Notes: a model not told the origin generated them from the letters alone. Shown: positions 8,391-16,171, counted from the first letter of the stretch. The stretch is 47,861 nt of DNA from Oscillospiraceae bacterium (GCA_031262405.1 JAISHS010000038.1:1-47861); one strand, 5' to 3'. Translations and numbers: made by a program.

Positions 8391-9269
8391 CTATTCGCTG
8401 AAGTGGGTGTGGTTATTGATATGGTCCATGCAAAAGCAGTGGTAACCGCCGCACTTTGAGCAGAAGCGAAACTCGAGATTCGGGTAATCTGCGTCCGTGC
8501 GTCCGCAGACCTCGCACTTGCGGGTGTATTTTTTAAACGCCTGCTGCTGATGATATTGCCGCGCCGCCGTCCTGTATTCTATGGTGCGGTTGCGCTGCTG
8601 CTGGGCGGCTTTGATGTTCTTCGGGCGCATACGGTTAAACAGCCAGCCGCCACAGAAGAGCAGGTAGTTGGCAATCGCGACGAGCGGCAGGAGATTTGCC
8701 GGAAAATAACGCATTCCGGTGATGATTTCAAGGGCGAAGAATGCCGCATCAACCCACGCCAGCCATTTTGCCTTTACGGGGATAATGAAAAACAGCAGGA
8801 AAGTCGCGTCCGGATACAGCGTGGCGAAGGCGAAGAACATCGACAGATTGATATATGAGGCGGTGAGCATCATTGAGCTGCCGGTGATGAGCCAGACGAT
8901 AAGCCCGAACGCGAGCGCAGAGAGCATTCCGAAGAGATAGTACAGGGTAAATTTGCCCTTGCCCCAGGCGCTCTCAAGCGAGTTTCCGATGGAGTAATAG
9001 AAATACAGGGCAATCGCCAGCCACAAAATGTTGCCGATACCAGTGAAGGGCGGCACGATTACGAAGGTGAAAAGCCGCCAGACTTGACCGAGCGTGAAGA
9101 CCGCCCGCGCGTCGAAGGTCAGGGCGCCTAAAAATAGCCCGGTGGTGTCCATAAGGGCGATAACGTAGCAGATTACATTGCCGATTATGAGATAGAGCAT
9201 TAAATTTTTCACGCCGAAGTTCGGGTGACGGCGCAGAAAAATCTCCACGCGCCGCGTAAAGCCGTTCAT
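8391..9269 (-). CDS. Rhomboid-like multi-pass membrane protein with C-terminal zinc-ribbon-like motif
   Basis: A 292-aa protein. About six hydrophobic segments fill residues 20-215 (such as NLMLYLIIGNVICYVIALM and YLFGMLSALAFGLIVWLI), with the WRLFTFVIVPP stretch typical of rhomboid/Derlin-like folds. The usual GxSG serine protease motif is not seen (the nearest is TGSSMMLTASYI), so activity is doubtful and it may be a pseudoprotease. A basic linker leads to a tail with CEVC, CSKC and CFC plus several His residues, a probable zinc site. The ATG at 9269 follows GGAGGGG; a longer frame to 9305 runs into the promoter and is rejected. Divergent from the tetR unit. Confidence 0.75.
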   Translation of the reverse strand: MNGFTRRVEIFLRRHPNFGVKNLMLYLIIGNVICYVIALMDTTGLFLGALTFDARAVFTLGQVWRLFTFVIVPPFTGIGNILWLAIALYFYYSIGNSLESAWGKGKFTLYYLFGMLSALAFGLIVWLITGSSMMLTASYINLSMFFAFATLYPDATFLLFFIIPVKAKWLAWVDAAFFALEIITGMRYFPANLLPLVAIANYLLFCGGWLFNRMRPKNIKAAQQQRNRTIEYRTAARQYHQQQAFKKYTRKCEVCGRTDADYPNLEFRFCSKCGGYHCFCMDHINNHTHFSE

Positions 9270-9290
9270 AGAATTCCCCTCCGTGATTAC

Positions 9291-9329
9291 GATTACTGTA
9301 ATCATAACCTATCTGAAACGCGAAGTCCA
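9291..9329 (-). promoter_or_regulatory. Promoter with an overlapping GATTAC palindrome
   Basis: Minus strand TGGACT (9324-9329), 17 bp, TATGAT (9301-9306). The perfect 13-nt palindrome GATTACTGTAATC (9291-9303) overlaps the -10 and start region, and one further GATTAC half-site sits at 9285-9290. The arrangement is that of an operator for a dimeric repressor; the regulator is unknown. Confidence 0.45.
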
Positions 9330-9371
9330 CAGAAAGAGAAAATATTTACAATTCGACTTACAAAATAGCAA

Positions 9372-9400
9372 TTGACGGCGCTGCCAAGGTATGCTATAGT
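9372..9400 (+). promoter_or_regulatory. Promoter of the tetR-ABC operon
   Basis: TTGACG (9372-9377), 17-bp spacer, TATAGT (9395-9400). Because the promoter occupies these bases, open-frame codons upstream of 9444 are not translated. Confidence 0.7.
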
Positions 9401-9409
9401 AAAACAGAC

Positions 9410-9419
9410 GTTGCGCAAC
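9410..9419. promoter_or_regulatory. Candidate TetR operator
   Basis: The perfect palindrome GTTGCGCAAC lies about 10 bp downstream of the -10 box, at or just after the transcription start, a normal position for autorepression by the adjacent TetR-family regulator. Inferred from position and symmetry only. Confidence 0.4.
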
Positions 9420-9443
9420 ACATGTTTTAGAGAGGTGATTCAC

Positions 9444-10019
9444 TTGCCGCCGATACAGAAGTTTTCGAGAGACGAAATTATAATAGCCGCGCTGAATCTC
9501 GTGCGGAGACAGGGCCTTGCAGGCCTTACCGCCAGAGCCTTGGGAGATGAGCTGGGAACCTCGTCCCGCCCCATTTTTACGGCGTTTAAAAACATGGAGG
9601 AGGTGCTCAAGGAAACCGCTCTTGCGGCAAGGCGGGAGTATAACGACTATGTTGAGAAGGGACTTGAGGAGGCCAACGCCTTTAAGGGGGTCGGAAGCGC
9701 GTACATTCGCTTCGCGGTGGAGCAGCCCCGACTCTTCGAGCTGCTGTTTATGAATTCGAGCGAGCCGGCTTTCGCGCTCGAAGATATACTTCCCGCAATC
9801 GACGACAACAGCCAGAGAATTTTAAAATCCATAATGGAACCGTATGGACTCTCAAAGGAGCAGTCCTACAGGCTTTATCAGAATATGTGGCTGTTCTCGC
9901 ACGGGATTGCCTGCCTTTGTGCCACGGGCGTCAGCCGTTTGAGCGAGACGGAGATAAGCGACAGACTGACAGAGATGTTCACCGGTCTGATGATAAGAAT
10001 AAAAAGCGAGGGGAAATGA
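9444..10019 (+). CDS. TetR/AcrR family transcriptional regulator
   Basis: A 191-aa DNA-binding repressor of normal TetR length. The N-terminal helix-turn-helix is clear: IIIAALNLVRRQGLAGLTAR then ALGDELGTSSRPIFTAFKNM. The C-terminal ligand/dimer domain is of the WHG-like group (FAVEQPRLFELLFM; LWLFSHGIACLCATG-like stretch). The start is TTG at 9444, six bases after GAGGTG; the frame is open back to 9372 but that part is the promoter. The stop is one base before the ATPase ATG at 10021, so the three genes are translationally close and form an operon, and the regulator very probably controls the transporter. Inducer unknown. Confidence 0.93.
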   Translation: MPPIQKFSRDEIIIAALNLVRRQGLAGLTARALGDELGTSSRPIFTAFKNMEEVLKETALAARREYNDYVEKGLEEANAFKGVGSAYIRFAVEQPRLFELLFMNSSEPAFALEDILPAIDDNSQRILKSIMEPYGLSKEQSYRLYQNMWLFSHGIACLCATGVSRLSETEISDRLTEMFTGLMIRIKSEGK

Positions 10020-10020
10020 G

Positions 10021-10713
10021 ATGATTGAGATTAAAAATGCCGTAAAAACCTATGGCGCCGGGGACAGTGCCACGAGCGCGCTGAAAGGCGTGTCGCTGAC
10101 TATTAAAGACGGCGAGTTTACTGTTCTTCTCGGGGCGTCCGGCTCCGGAAAATCTACGCTCCTGCATATCGCGTCAGGCTTAGAGCGTCCAGACGAGGGC
10201 TCGGTCGAATATGACGGCATGGATATAACCGCTCTCGGCGATAAGCTTTTGACGGCTTTTCGGAGAGAGAAGGTCGGCTTTATTTTTCAGCAATACTATC
10301 TGCTTCCCGGGCTTGACGTGGACAAAAACGTAAAGATGGGAGCCCAGCTGGCGGGAAACCGCGACTACCGCAAAATAATTGAGGACGTTGGACTCGGAGA
10401 TAAGCTGCATAAGCTTCCCTCTGAGCTGAGCGGTGGCGAACAGCAGAGAGCTTCCATCGCGCGTGCCTTGGCGAAGAGACCGAAGGTTTTGTTTTTGGAT
10501 GAACCCACGGGCGCCTTGGACGAGGAGACCGGCCGGCAGGTTTTGGACTACATAAGCGCGCTGCAAAAGGAGCTTGGGTTTTCTGTAGTGATGGTGACGC
10601 ATAACGCGAATATCGCCGAAATGGCCAATACCGTCGTCAGGATGAACAGCGGCAGAATCATCGAAACCGCCGTAAATGAGCGGCAAAAATCCGCATATGA
10701 GATAGGTTGGTGA
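10021..10713 (+). CDS. ABC transporter ATP-binding protein (MacB/LolD-like)
   Basis: A 230-aa cytoplasmic ATPase that powers the adjacent FtsX-like permease. Walker A GASGSGKST is at residues 38-46, Q-loop FIFQQYYLLPG, signature LSGGEQQRASIARAL, Walker B VLFLDEPTGALD, and the switch His is in VVMVTHNANIAE. The D-loop and the LDEPTGALDEETG sequence are typical of the MacB/LolD/FtsE class that works with FtsX-type permeases. This class moves or extracts peptides, lipids or antimicrobials by mechanotransmission and often gives resistance. The C-terminus is slightly extended beyond the core. Confidence 0.95.
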   Translation: MIEIKNAVKTYGAGDSATSALKGVSLTIKDGEFTVLLGASGSGKSTLLHIASGLERPDEGSVEYDGMDITALGDKLLTAFRREKVGFIFQQYYLLPGLDVDKNVKMGAQLAGNRDYRKIIEDVGLGDKLHKLPSELSGGEQQRASIARALAKRPKVLFLDEPTGALDEETGRQVLDYISALQKELGFSVVMVTHNANIAEMANTVVRMNSGRIIETAVNERQKSAYEIGW

Positions 10714-10717
10714 AGAT

Positions 10718-11875
10718 ATGATTATCCGTCCGAAGGACACGGTGAAGCTGTTCGGCGTTCTCATAATGTGCGCCTGCGCCGTACTCATTTGCACCCTGTT
10801 TCTTAACTCCAATATTGATTTGGCGCGAATTAAGGACCAGATTCACGGTCCCGAAATGATGATGATTTATGATTTAACAGTCTCCTCCGGTAATATGACC
10901 TGCGCCGTTACTGGCGGCGCGCTCGGACTGACTACGGTGGTGATGCTGCTGTTCTATGTTAAGCACTACATCGACGCCCACAAGTCGGAGCTTGGTATTT
11001 TAAAGGCGCTCGGCTACTCTAACTTTGAAATTGCGAGGGAGTTTTGGGTGTTCGGCCTAAGCGTTTTTACGGGAACGGCTATCGGTTTTGGTCTGGCTTA
11101 CGCGTTCATGCCCATGTTTTATCGCGTGCAGCGAAATGACGCAGCTTTGCCCGAGGTTGCGATTCATTTTAACCCGATTTTGGTTTTGTATCTGATAGTG
11201 CTGCCTACGATTTTATTCTCCGCGCTCGCGATACTTTACAGCTACCGGAAGCTCAAGCGACCGGCGCTGGAGCTTGTTCGGGGAAGCAAGGCAACTAAAG
11301 TCAGAAAAGCAAAGCCCGCAAAGAAGGGCGGGGCAGATGTGCCTTTCCTGCGGGAGCTGAAACGGAATATTTTGATGAGCCGGTTTTCGCTGGTGTTCTT
11401 CATCTGGTTTGCCTCGTTTTGCTATGCCGCGACGGTTATCATGTCCTTCAGCTTGAAAGAGGTGGGCGGCAGTGAAATGATGGCGGCTATGATGGCGGGG
11501 ATCGGGATTGTTTTGGCAATAACGACTCTGTTTCTCGCTGCGACAACGGTGATTTCCGGCAACGCGAAGACCATTGCCATGCTGCGCGTGTTCGGCTACT
11601 CCGACCGCGAGTGCGCAGGGGCGATTTTGAGCGGCTACAGGCCGGTGACTTACATTGGTTTCGCGCTGGGGACCTTGTATCAGCACGGGCTGATGAAGCT
11701 GATGATGGCGCTGTTTTTTGATAACAGCGTGTTGGGCTTGCCGGAGTATGAGTTTGACGTAGGGGTGTTTTTCATTGCGCTGGCCTCGTTCGTGGTGATA
11801 TATGAGCTGTTCATGCTGGTCTATGCCGGAAGGCTAAGGCGAGTTCCGCTCAAGGAGATTATGCTGGAGGAGTAG
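10718..11875 (+). CDS. FtsX-like ABC transporter permease
   Basis: A 385-aa membrane subunit four bases downstream of the ATPase. It has an N-terminal TM (FGVLIMCACAVLICTLFL), a short outer loop of about 35 residues, then two groups of three TMs, each resembling an FtsX module: residues about 60-175, carrying SELGILKALGYSNFEIAREF, and about 225-380, carrying AKTIAMLRVFGYSDRECAGA. Both cytoplasmic coupling-helix motifs are thus present. The large extracellular domain of BceB/MacB proteins is absent, making this a compact permease. A strong terminator follows at 11895. The substrate is unknown; control by TetR suggests a response to a toxic compound (inference). Confidence 0.92.
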   Translation: MIIRPKDTVKLFGVLIMCACAVLICTLFLNSNIDLARIKDQIHGPEMMMIYDLTVSSGNMTCAVTGGALGLTTVVMLLFYVKHYIDAHKSELGILKALGYSNFEIAREFWVFGLSVFTGTAIGFGLAYAFMPMFYRVQRNDAALPEVAIHFNPILVLYLIVLPTILFSALAILYSYRKLKRPALELVRGSKATKVRKAKPAKKGGADVPFLRELKRNILMSRFSLVFFIWFASFCYAATVIMSFSLKEVGGSEMMAAMMAGIGIVLAITTLFLAATTVISGNAKTIAMLRVFGYSDRECAGAILSGYRPVTYIGFALGTLYQHGLMKLMMALFFDNSVLGLPEYEFDVGVFFIALASFVVIYELFMLVYAGRLRRVPLKEIMLEE

Positions 11876-11894
11876 GCGGGCGTTATTTTGTAAG

Positions 11895-11935
11895 GGGAGT
11901 CGAACCCGCGCGGGGTCGGCTCCCGCTTGCTTTTT
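11895..11935 (+). terminator. Intrinsic terminator of the tetR-ABC operon
   Basis: A long stem from GGGAGTCGA at 11895 with one A/G mismatch to CCC-GCGC-GGG and back to GGCTCCC at 11924, then TTGCTTTTT (11927-11935). It begins 20 bases after the permease stop. Confidence 0.8.
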
Positions 11936-11975
11936 AGGACAAATTAAAAATAGTTGCAATGCTTAAAAATAGTGC

Positions 11976-12004
11976 TTGCAATTTTAGGGAAGAATTGCTA
12001 TAAT
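11976..12004 (+). promoter_or_regulatory. Promoter of rpsB-tsf
   Basis: TTGCAA (11976-11981), 17-bp spacer, perfect TATAAT (11999-12004). The transcript would carry a GC-rich leader of about 110 nt to the rpsB ATG. In the leader, CCTGAGAC near 12050 can pair with GTCTCCGG near 12090, just ahead of two purine-rich ribosome-binding-like runs. Ribosomal protein leaders are often autoregulatory, but I cannot match this one to a known family. Confidence 0.75.
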
Positions 12005-12120
12005 ACCAAGGCATTACGCACGGAGGCGGATCGTCGCGTCGGTGGCTGACCTGAGACAAGGTTGGCTGGCGCGGCGGGAGGAAGTCTCCGGAGGAAAATA
12101 ACAAAACAGGAGGAACAAAA

Positions 12121-12873
12121 ATGTCAGTAGTATCAATGAAGCAGCTTTTGGAGGCGGGTGTTCACTTCGGACACCAGACGCGCCGCTGGAATCCCAAGAT
12201 GGCGGAGTTCATCTATATGGAGCGCAACGGCATCTATATCATCGACCTTCAGAAGACCGTGAAGAAGCTGGAGGAGGCCTATAACTTCGTCCGCAGCCTC
12301 TCCGAGGCCGGGGAGAGCGTGCTCTTCGTGGGCACCAAGAAGCAGGCTCAGGACGCCGTCCGTGAGGAGGCCGCGCGCGTGGGGCAGTTTTTTGTCAACG
12401 CCCGCTGGCTCGGCGGAATGCTCACCAACTTCAAGACCATGCGCACCCGCATTAACCGTCTGGCGCAGCTGCGTAAGATGCAGGAGGACGGCACCTTTGA
12501 TATGCTTCCCAAGAAGGAAGTTATCAAGCTTACCAATGAGATTGACAAGCTCGAGAAATATCTCGGCGGCGTCAAGGAGATGAAAAAGCTGCCCGGCGCG
12601 CTCTTTATCGTTGACCCGCGCAAGGAGCATAACGCAGTTGCCGAGGCGAGAAAGCTGCACATTCCGATTATCGCGATTGTGGACACGAACTGCGACCCGG
12701 ACGAGGTTGACTATGTGATTCCCGGCAACGACGACGCCATCCGCGCGATTCGCCTGATCTCCGCCGCCATGGCGAGCGCCGTTCAGGAGGGGCGTCAGGG
12801 AGCAGATGCAGAGTCTGATACTCCTTCCGCGGAGACCGCGGAAGAAGAAGCAGACTCTGAAGATAATAGATAA
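12121..12873 (+). CDS. rpsB: 30S ribosomal protein S2
   Basis: Ribosomal protein of the small-subunit body (250 aa), needed late in 30S assembly and for S1 or mRNA docking. Signature stretches: [20 protein letters not shown] at the start, [58 protein letters not shown] and [13 protein letters not shown]. The start ATG follows AGGAGGAAC. The C-terminal tail after the conserved core is acidic, and its last codons (EDNR-stop) lie inside an AGATAATAG repeat tract, so the repeat appears to have set the end of the protein. It pairs with tsf, as in most bacteria. Confidence 0.99.
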   Translation: MSVVSMKQLLEAGVHFGHQTRRWNPKMAEFIYMERNGIYIIDLQKTVKKLEEAYNFVRSLSEAGESVLFVGTKKQAQDAVREEAARVGQFFVNARWLGGMLTNFKTMRTRINRLAQLRKMQEDGTFDMLPKKEVIKLTNEIDKLEKYLGGVKEMKKLPGALFIVDPRKEHNAVAEARKLHIPIIAIVDTNCDPDEVDYVIPGNDDAIRAIRLISAAMASAVQEGRQGADAESDTPSAETAEEEADSEDNR

Positions 12874-12909
12874 TAGATAATAGATAGATTGGGTCGCGCG
12901 ATGCGCGAC
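12861..12909. repeat. Composite intergenic repeat, copy B
   Basis: Three to four AGATAATAG units (12861-12888) overlap the last codons of rpsB, then a hairpin GTCGCGC-GAT-GCGCGAC (12893-12909). The hairpin stem is identical to that in copy F (44946-44963). It occupies most of the rpsB-tsf spacer and could weaken read-through into tsf. Confidence 0.7.
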
Positions 12910-12940
12910 GGATTAAATAATACGAAAGGTTGAGATATAT

Positions 12941-13870
12941 ATGGCATTTACAGCACAGGATGTTAAGGCGCTCCGTGAGATGACCGGAGTCGGCATGATG
13001 GATTGCAAGAAGGCGCTTACCGAGAGCGACGGAGATATGGATAAGGCGGTGGAGTGGCTCCGCGAGAAGGGGCTTGCCGCCGCGCAGAAGAAGGCCGGAA
13101 GAATCGCCGCCGAGGGCGTTGCCTACGCCGAGGTTACTGACGGCGTCGGCGTCGTGATTGAGGTCAATGCAGAGACCGATTTTGTGGCGAAAAACGAGCT
13201 GTTCACCGATTTTGTCAAGGGCGTTGCCAAGGTTGTCGCGCTTGAAAATCCCGCCGATCTCGAGGCGCTTTTAGCGGCGAAGTATCCCGGCGGCGAGCTG
13301 ACCGTTGAGCAGGTGCAGCAGGAGAAGGTTCTGGTTATCGGCGAGAACATCAAGGTTCGCCGCTTTATGCGCTATGAGGGCGGCTTGAGCGTGCCCTATG
13401 TCCACATGGGAGGCCGCATCGGCGTTATCGTGAATATGGACGTCGCGCCGGAGCTTGAGGGTAAGCCGGAGCTTATCGAGCTGGGCAAGGACTTGGCGAT
13501 GCAGATTGCCGCGATGAATCCGGGCTATCTGGACAAGAGCACTGTCCCCGCCGAGGTTATTGACGGCGAGAAGAGCATTCTCATGGCGCAGATTAACGAG
13601 GACCCGAAGAACGCCTCTAAGCCGGAGAACATCAAGGAGAAGATGATTATCGGGCGCATTAATAAGTTTTACGACGAGAACTGCCTCATGCAGCAGCAGT
13701 TTGTGAAGCGTCCCGAGGACAAGATTTCCGTTGAGAAGCACGTCGCGCAGATATCCAAGAGCTTGGGCGGGAAGATTGAGATTAAGGCCTTCACCCGCTT
13801 TGAAAAGGGCGAGGGCATCGAGAAGAAGCAGGAGAACTTCGCCGAGGAAATCGCGAAGCTCGTACAGTAA
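12941..13870 (+). CDS. tsf: Translation elongation factor Ts
   Basis: Guanine nucleotide exchange factor that recycles EF-Tu (309 aa). The N-terminal UBA-like module reads VKALREMTGVGMMDCKKAL, and the core has the conserved VEVNAETDFVAKN-type motif (here VIEVNAETDFVAKNELF) that contacts EF-Tu. The C-terminal part carries GRINKFYDENCLMQQQFVK, well conserved in EF-Ts. It is cotranscribed with rpsB, 67 bases downstream, separated by repeat copy B. A perfect terminator follows. Length and order are normal for Firmicutes. Confidence 0.99.
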   Translation: MAFTAQDVKALREMTGVGMMDCKKALTESDGDMDKAVEWLREKGLAAAQKKAGRIAAEGVAYAEVTDGVGVVIEVNAETDFVAKNELFTDFVKGVAKVVALENPADLEALLAAKYPGGELTVEQVQQEKVLVIGENIKVRRFMRYEGGLSVPYVHMGGRIGVIVNMDVAPELEGKPELIELGKDLAMQIAAMNPGYLDKSTVPAEVIDGEKSILMAQINEDPKNASKPENIKEKMIIGRINKFYDENCLMQQQFVKRPEDKISVEKHVAQISKSLGGKIEIKAFTRFEKGEGIEKKQENFAEEIAKLVQ

Positions 13871-13874
13871 GGGA

Positions 13875-13912
13875 CAGATAAGAGATATTAGATAATAGAT
13901 ATTAGATAAGAG
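13875..13912. repeat. Composite intergenic repeat, copy C
   Basis: AGATAAGAGATATTAGATAA-type tract directly between the tsf stop and its terminator. No GTCGC hairpin; the terminator stem takes that position. Confidence 0.6.
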
Positions 13913-13949
13913 ACACTGCCGACGCGTAATGAGCGTCGGCAGTGTTTTT
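13913..13949 (+). terminator. Intrinsic terminator of rpsB-tsf
   Basis: A perfect 13-bp stem ACACTGCCGACGC (13913-13925), 7-nt loop, complement (13933-13945), then a T run to 13949. Confidence 0.92.
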
Positions 13950-13991
13950 GTAGATTTGTGTGACAAAATGGAAACAAATTGGGGAAAATTG

Positions 13992-14020
13992 TTGAATTTT
14001 GGGGAAGCGTGTGGTAGTAT
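13992..14020 (+). promoter_or_regulatory. Promoter of the AT-rich orphan gene
   Basis: TTGAAT (13992-13997), 17-bp spacer, TAGTAT (14015-14020). It overlaps a possible TTG start at 13999, supporting the downstream ATG at 14053. The unit thus has its own promoter immediately after the tsf terminator. Confidence 0.5.
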
Positions 14021-14052
14021 ATAGTTGTAAGCAAGAGATGGGAGCAGGGACG

Positions 14053-15177
14053 ATGAAAAATAAGAGCACGAGAGAAAAGAAGTATATTATAAATAAGAGA
14101 ATTCCACAATTTATAATAATTATAAGTGGAATGCTCACACTGGGTTGGTTTGTTCTGGTTGTAATAGCAAACTGGCCAAAAGCATTAGAAGATGGTTGGA
14201 TTTGGTTTCTGTTACGCGATATGGCAATTCAAATACTTCCGATTTTTGCTACAGTTATGATATCAGCTCTTATTTCTGCAACAGTTATAGAAGTAAAAGA
14301 GAAAAATAAATTGCTTGATGAAATCATGCGAGAAGATGTGCTTTTAAGTGATTATATAATAGACAATCTTGAGTTTAGTCGAAAGAAAGCACTTCTTAAT
14401 AAGCTATACTTAGATGAGAAGGTCTCTCCGCACAGAGAAATGTTTGAACACATGATGAAGAACCTAGATGATCATAGAAGCAATTTGAAAGGTGACAAAA
14501 CACTGTACTATGAAAAGTGTCATATAACTGTCAATTGTGAAATAGGTGATGAGTTTATTACAAAAACTATAACAAGAGTCATTGAATTGAAATCGGAATT
14601 ACCTATGAAGTTTGGACGTCACAAAATAATAGGTTTAGCATATTCACCGGACTCAAAGGAACCGGAACTACTCAATTTTTCTGTAGACGGACAACCCAGA
14701 AAAGACTCTGTTGTTCATGAGTATCCTACGAATGAAGATAACCATTTGATGAACAAGAGCAAGAATACTATTAAGAAGGATTTTATTTATATTGATCCCG
14801 ACGACAGAGGAATTGATAATACTAACGGTGTACCGTTTAAAATCGTCTATAGAACAGCAGTTCCTAATTGGGACAAAAACTATACGTGCCGATTAAAATA
14901 TCCGTGTAAAGATTTTCAGCTGATTTTCAACATTGATCCGAATGATTCTCGTTATTGTCTGCACACTGCTGCTTTCGGATTTGTGGATGACGGCAAAGCC
15001 TCGCCAAACGACGACTCTGGGCAACACGTAACTATAGTATTTGAAAACTGGGCATTTCCGAACGATGGAGTCAGTGTAACTATGCAAGAAATTGTTGACA
15101 GGAAAAGAGAACAGGAGTACAATGGAATAGGAACAGGAGGAGATAGCTATGAAGAACGCGGTATCTATGTTACTTGA
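14053..15177 (+). CDS. Unknown two-TM protein with beta-rich C-terminal domain, foreign base composition
   Basis: Not recognised. The 374-aa product has a basic N-terminus, TM1 (FIIIISGMLTLGWFVLVVIA), TM2 (LPIFATVMISALISATVI), a charged helical linker of about 70 residues (KEKNKLLDEI...), then about 220 residues rich in predicted strands with scattered Cys (YEKCHITVNCEI, FQLIFNIDPND, HVTIVFENWAFPND). Both helices are near the N-terminus, so the large domain is probably cytoplasmic. The DNA is AT-rich (hand-counted 60-nt samples: 33% and 45% GC, against 65% for a tsf sample), suggesting horizontal gain. The ATG at 14053 follows GGGAG. Two-TM plus beta-rich architecture is shared by some CBASS-type membrane effectors, but no cyclase or partner gene is present; that link is speculative. 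Confidence 0.7.
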   Translation: MKNKSTREKKYIINKRIPQFIIIISGMLTLGWFVLVVIANWPKALEDGWIWFLLRDMAIQILPIFATVMISALISATVIEVKEKNKLLDEIMREDVLLSDYIIDNLEFSRKKALLNKLYLDEKVSPHREMFEHMMKNLDDHRSNLKGDKTLYYEKCHITVNCEIGDEFITKTITRVIELKSELPMKFGRHKIIGLAYSPDSKEPELLNFSVDGQPRKDSVVHEYPTNEDNHLMNKSKNTIKKDFIYIDPDDRGIDNTNGVPFKIVYRTAVPNWDKNYTCRLKYPCKDFQLIFNIDPNDSRYCLHTAAFGFVDDGKASPNDDSGQHVTIVFENWAFPNDGVSVTMQEIVDRKREQEYNGIGTGGDSYEERGIYVT

Positions 15178-15193
15178 CGATGAGTGGGCGTAA
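15149..15193 (+). CDS. 14-codon ORF overlapping the end of the AT-rich gene
   Basis: ATG at 15149 in the +1 frame, eight bases after a consensus AGGAGG (15135-15140), encoding MKNAVSMLLDDEWA and stopping at 15193. It overlaps the last 29 bases of the upstream gene and is followed by a hairpin (GTGGGC-GTAA-GCTCAC) and a terminator. The ribosome-binding site is among the best in the window, which argues against chance. It could be a real small peptide or the surviving start of a second operon gene lost by deletion. Function unknown. Confidence 0.4.
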   Translation: MKNAVSMLLDDEWA

Positions 15194-15218
15194 GCTCACT
15201 GAGTTTTGTTTTATACTA

Positions 15219-15266
15219 ACGACAAGTCCCGGGGTGAGCAATCACGCGCGGGGCTTGTCGTTTTTT
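15219..15266 (+). terminator. Intrinsic terminator of the AT-rich unit
   Basis: ACGACAAGTCCC (15219-15230) pairs with GGGGCTTGTCGT (15250-15261) with one G-T pair, then six T. The loop region is GC-rich and may fold further. Confidence 0.85.
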
Positions 15267-15283
15267 GCGATATTTTAACGCCG

Positions 15284-16171
15284 CTATTTTATTATCCTCA
15301 GGGGGGTGTGGATGTTTTCGAGGAGGACGGATTCGTGAGCTCCGCCGGTTTCGCCGTCGCGCGTCCACTTTACGGGGCGGTCGAAGGTGAATTTTATTTT
15401 GCGGCTGCGCAGGAGCTTTACCTTGGAGCCGGAGAAGGTTCTTGACATTACGTTGCTGATTATGCTGTTGAGCTCCGAGAGATTTGAGGGGGTCTGGATC
15501 AGCAGAACCTCAAACAGGCCGTCGTCCAAGCTGACCTCGTTTTCCGTGAGCTTTAGGAGTCCGGCGACGGAGGTGCTGTTTGAGACGCTGCCGAAGATGA
15601 GGCGGTCGTCAATCAGTTCGTCGTCCGTCTCTATGCGGACGGCGTAGTCCGTGACTGAGGGGAGATGGCTCATCGCCGTCAAGATGTAGCCCAGCTGACC
15701 GAAGGTCTGCTTGACCTCCCTCGGGGTCTCGTAGCTGACCTCGGTGAAGGCGCCGAAGGCCGCGATATATGTGAAATAGTCGTTTAAATTAAAACGTCCG
15801 ACGTCGAGCGGATAGGGCTTTCCGGCGATGATTGCCTCGGCGGCGGCTATTGGGTTTCGGGGCAGGCGCAGGGTCGATGCGACGTCGTTTGCCGTGCCCT
15901 GGGGGATGTAGCCCAGTGCGGGCGGCTTCGGCAGCTGAGCCAGACCCGAGACGGTTTCGCTGAGGGTGCCGTCCCCGCCGACGCAGACGACGCAGTCAAA
16001 GTCCTTCGCGTAGTCCAGCACGAGCTGAGTTACGCTGCCGGAGCCCGAGGAATAGAACACCGACGGAATATATCCGGCGCGATAAAAAATCCTTGAAACC
16101 GCGGCCAGACAGTCGGGACTCTTGCCCTTTCCGGCAACGGGATTGAGTATTAGCATCAGCTTCTTAAGCAA
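15284..16171 (-). CDS. Diacylglycerol kinase-family lipid kinase (DgkB/YegS-like)
   Basis: Soluble ATP-dependent lipid kinase of 295 aa, probably making phosphatidic acid from diacylglycerol to recycle lipid headgroup turnover products. It shows LMLILNPVAGKGK at the N-terminus, VVCVGGDGTLSETVSGL (the GGDGT nucleotide loop), LGYIPQGTANDVASTL and a C-terminal lobe with LIFGSVSNSTSVAGL and WTRDGE, where the family usually has the WxxDGE motif. The frame is open to 16228, but a promoter occupies 16230-16258. TTG at 16171, seven bases after GGAGGG, gives the normal family length. It stands alone, convergent with the AT-rich unit. Confidence 0.9.
   Translation of the reverse strand: MLKKLMLILNPVAGKGKSPDCLAAVSRIFYRAGYIPSVFYSSGSGSVTQLVLDYAKDFDCVVCVGGDGTLSETVSGLAQLPKPPALGYIPQGTANDVASTLRLPRNPIAAAEAIIAGKPYPLDVGRFNLNDYFTYIAAFGAFTEVSYETPREVKQTFGQLGYILTAMSHLPSVTDYAVRIETDDELIDDRLIFGSVSNSTSVAGLLKLTENEVSLDDGLFEVLLIQTPSNLSELNSIISNVMSRTFSGSKVKLLRSRKIKFTFDRPVKWTRDGETGGAHESVLLENIHTPLRIIK

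Noticed and set aside
13999-14052. Upstream TTG start of the AT-rich gene
   Set aside because: It lies inside the TTGAAT-17-TAGTAT promoter; the ATG at 14053 has a GGGAG site.
14053-15177. Complete CBASS or other known defence operon
   Set aside because: No cyclase, nuclease, toxin-antitoxin pair or restriction gene lies beside it; only the architecture is suggestive.
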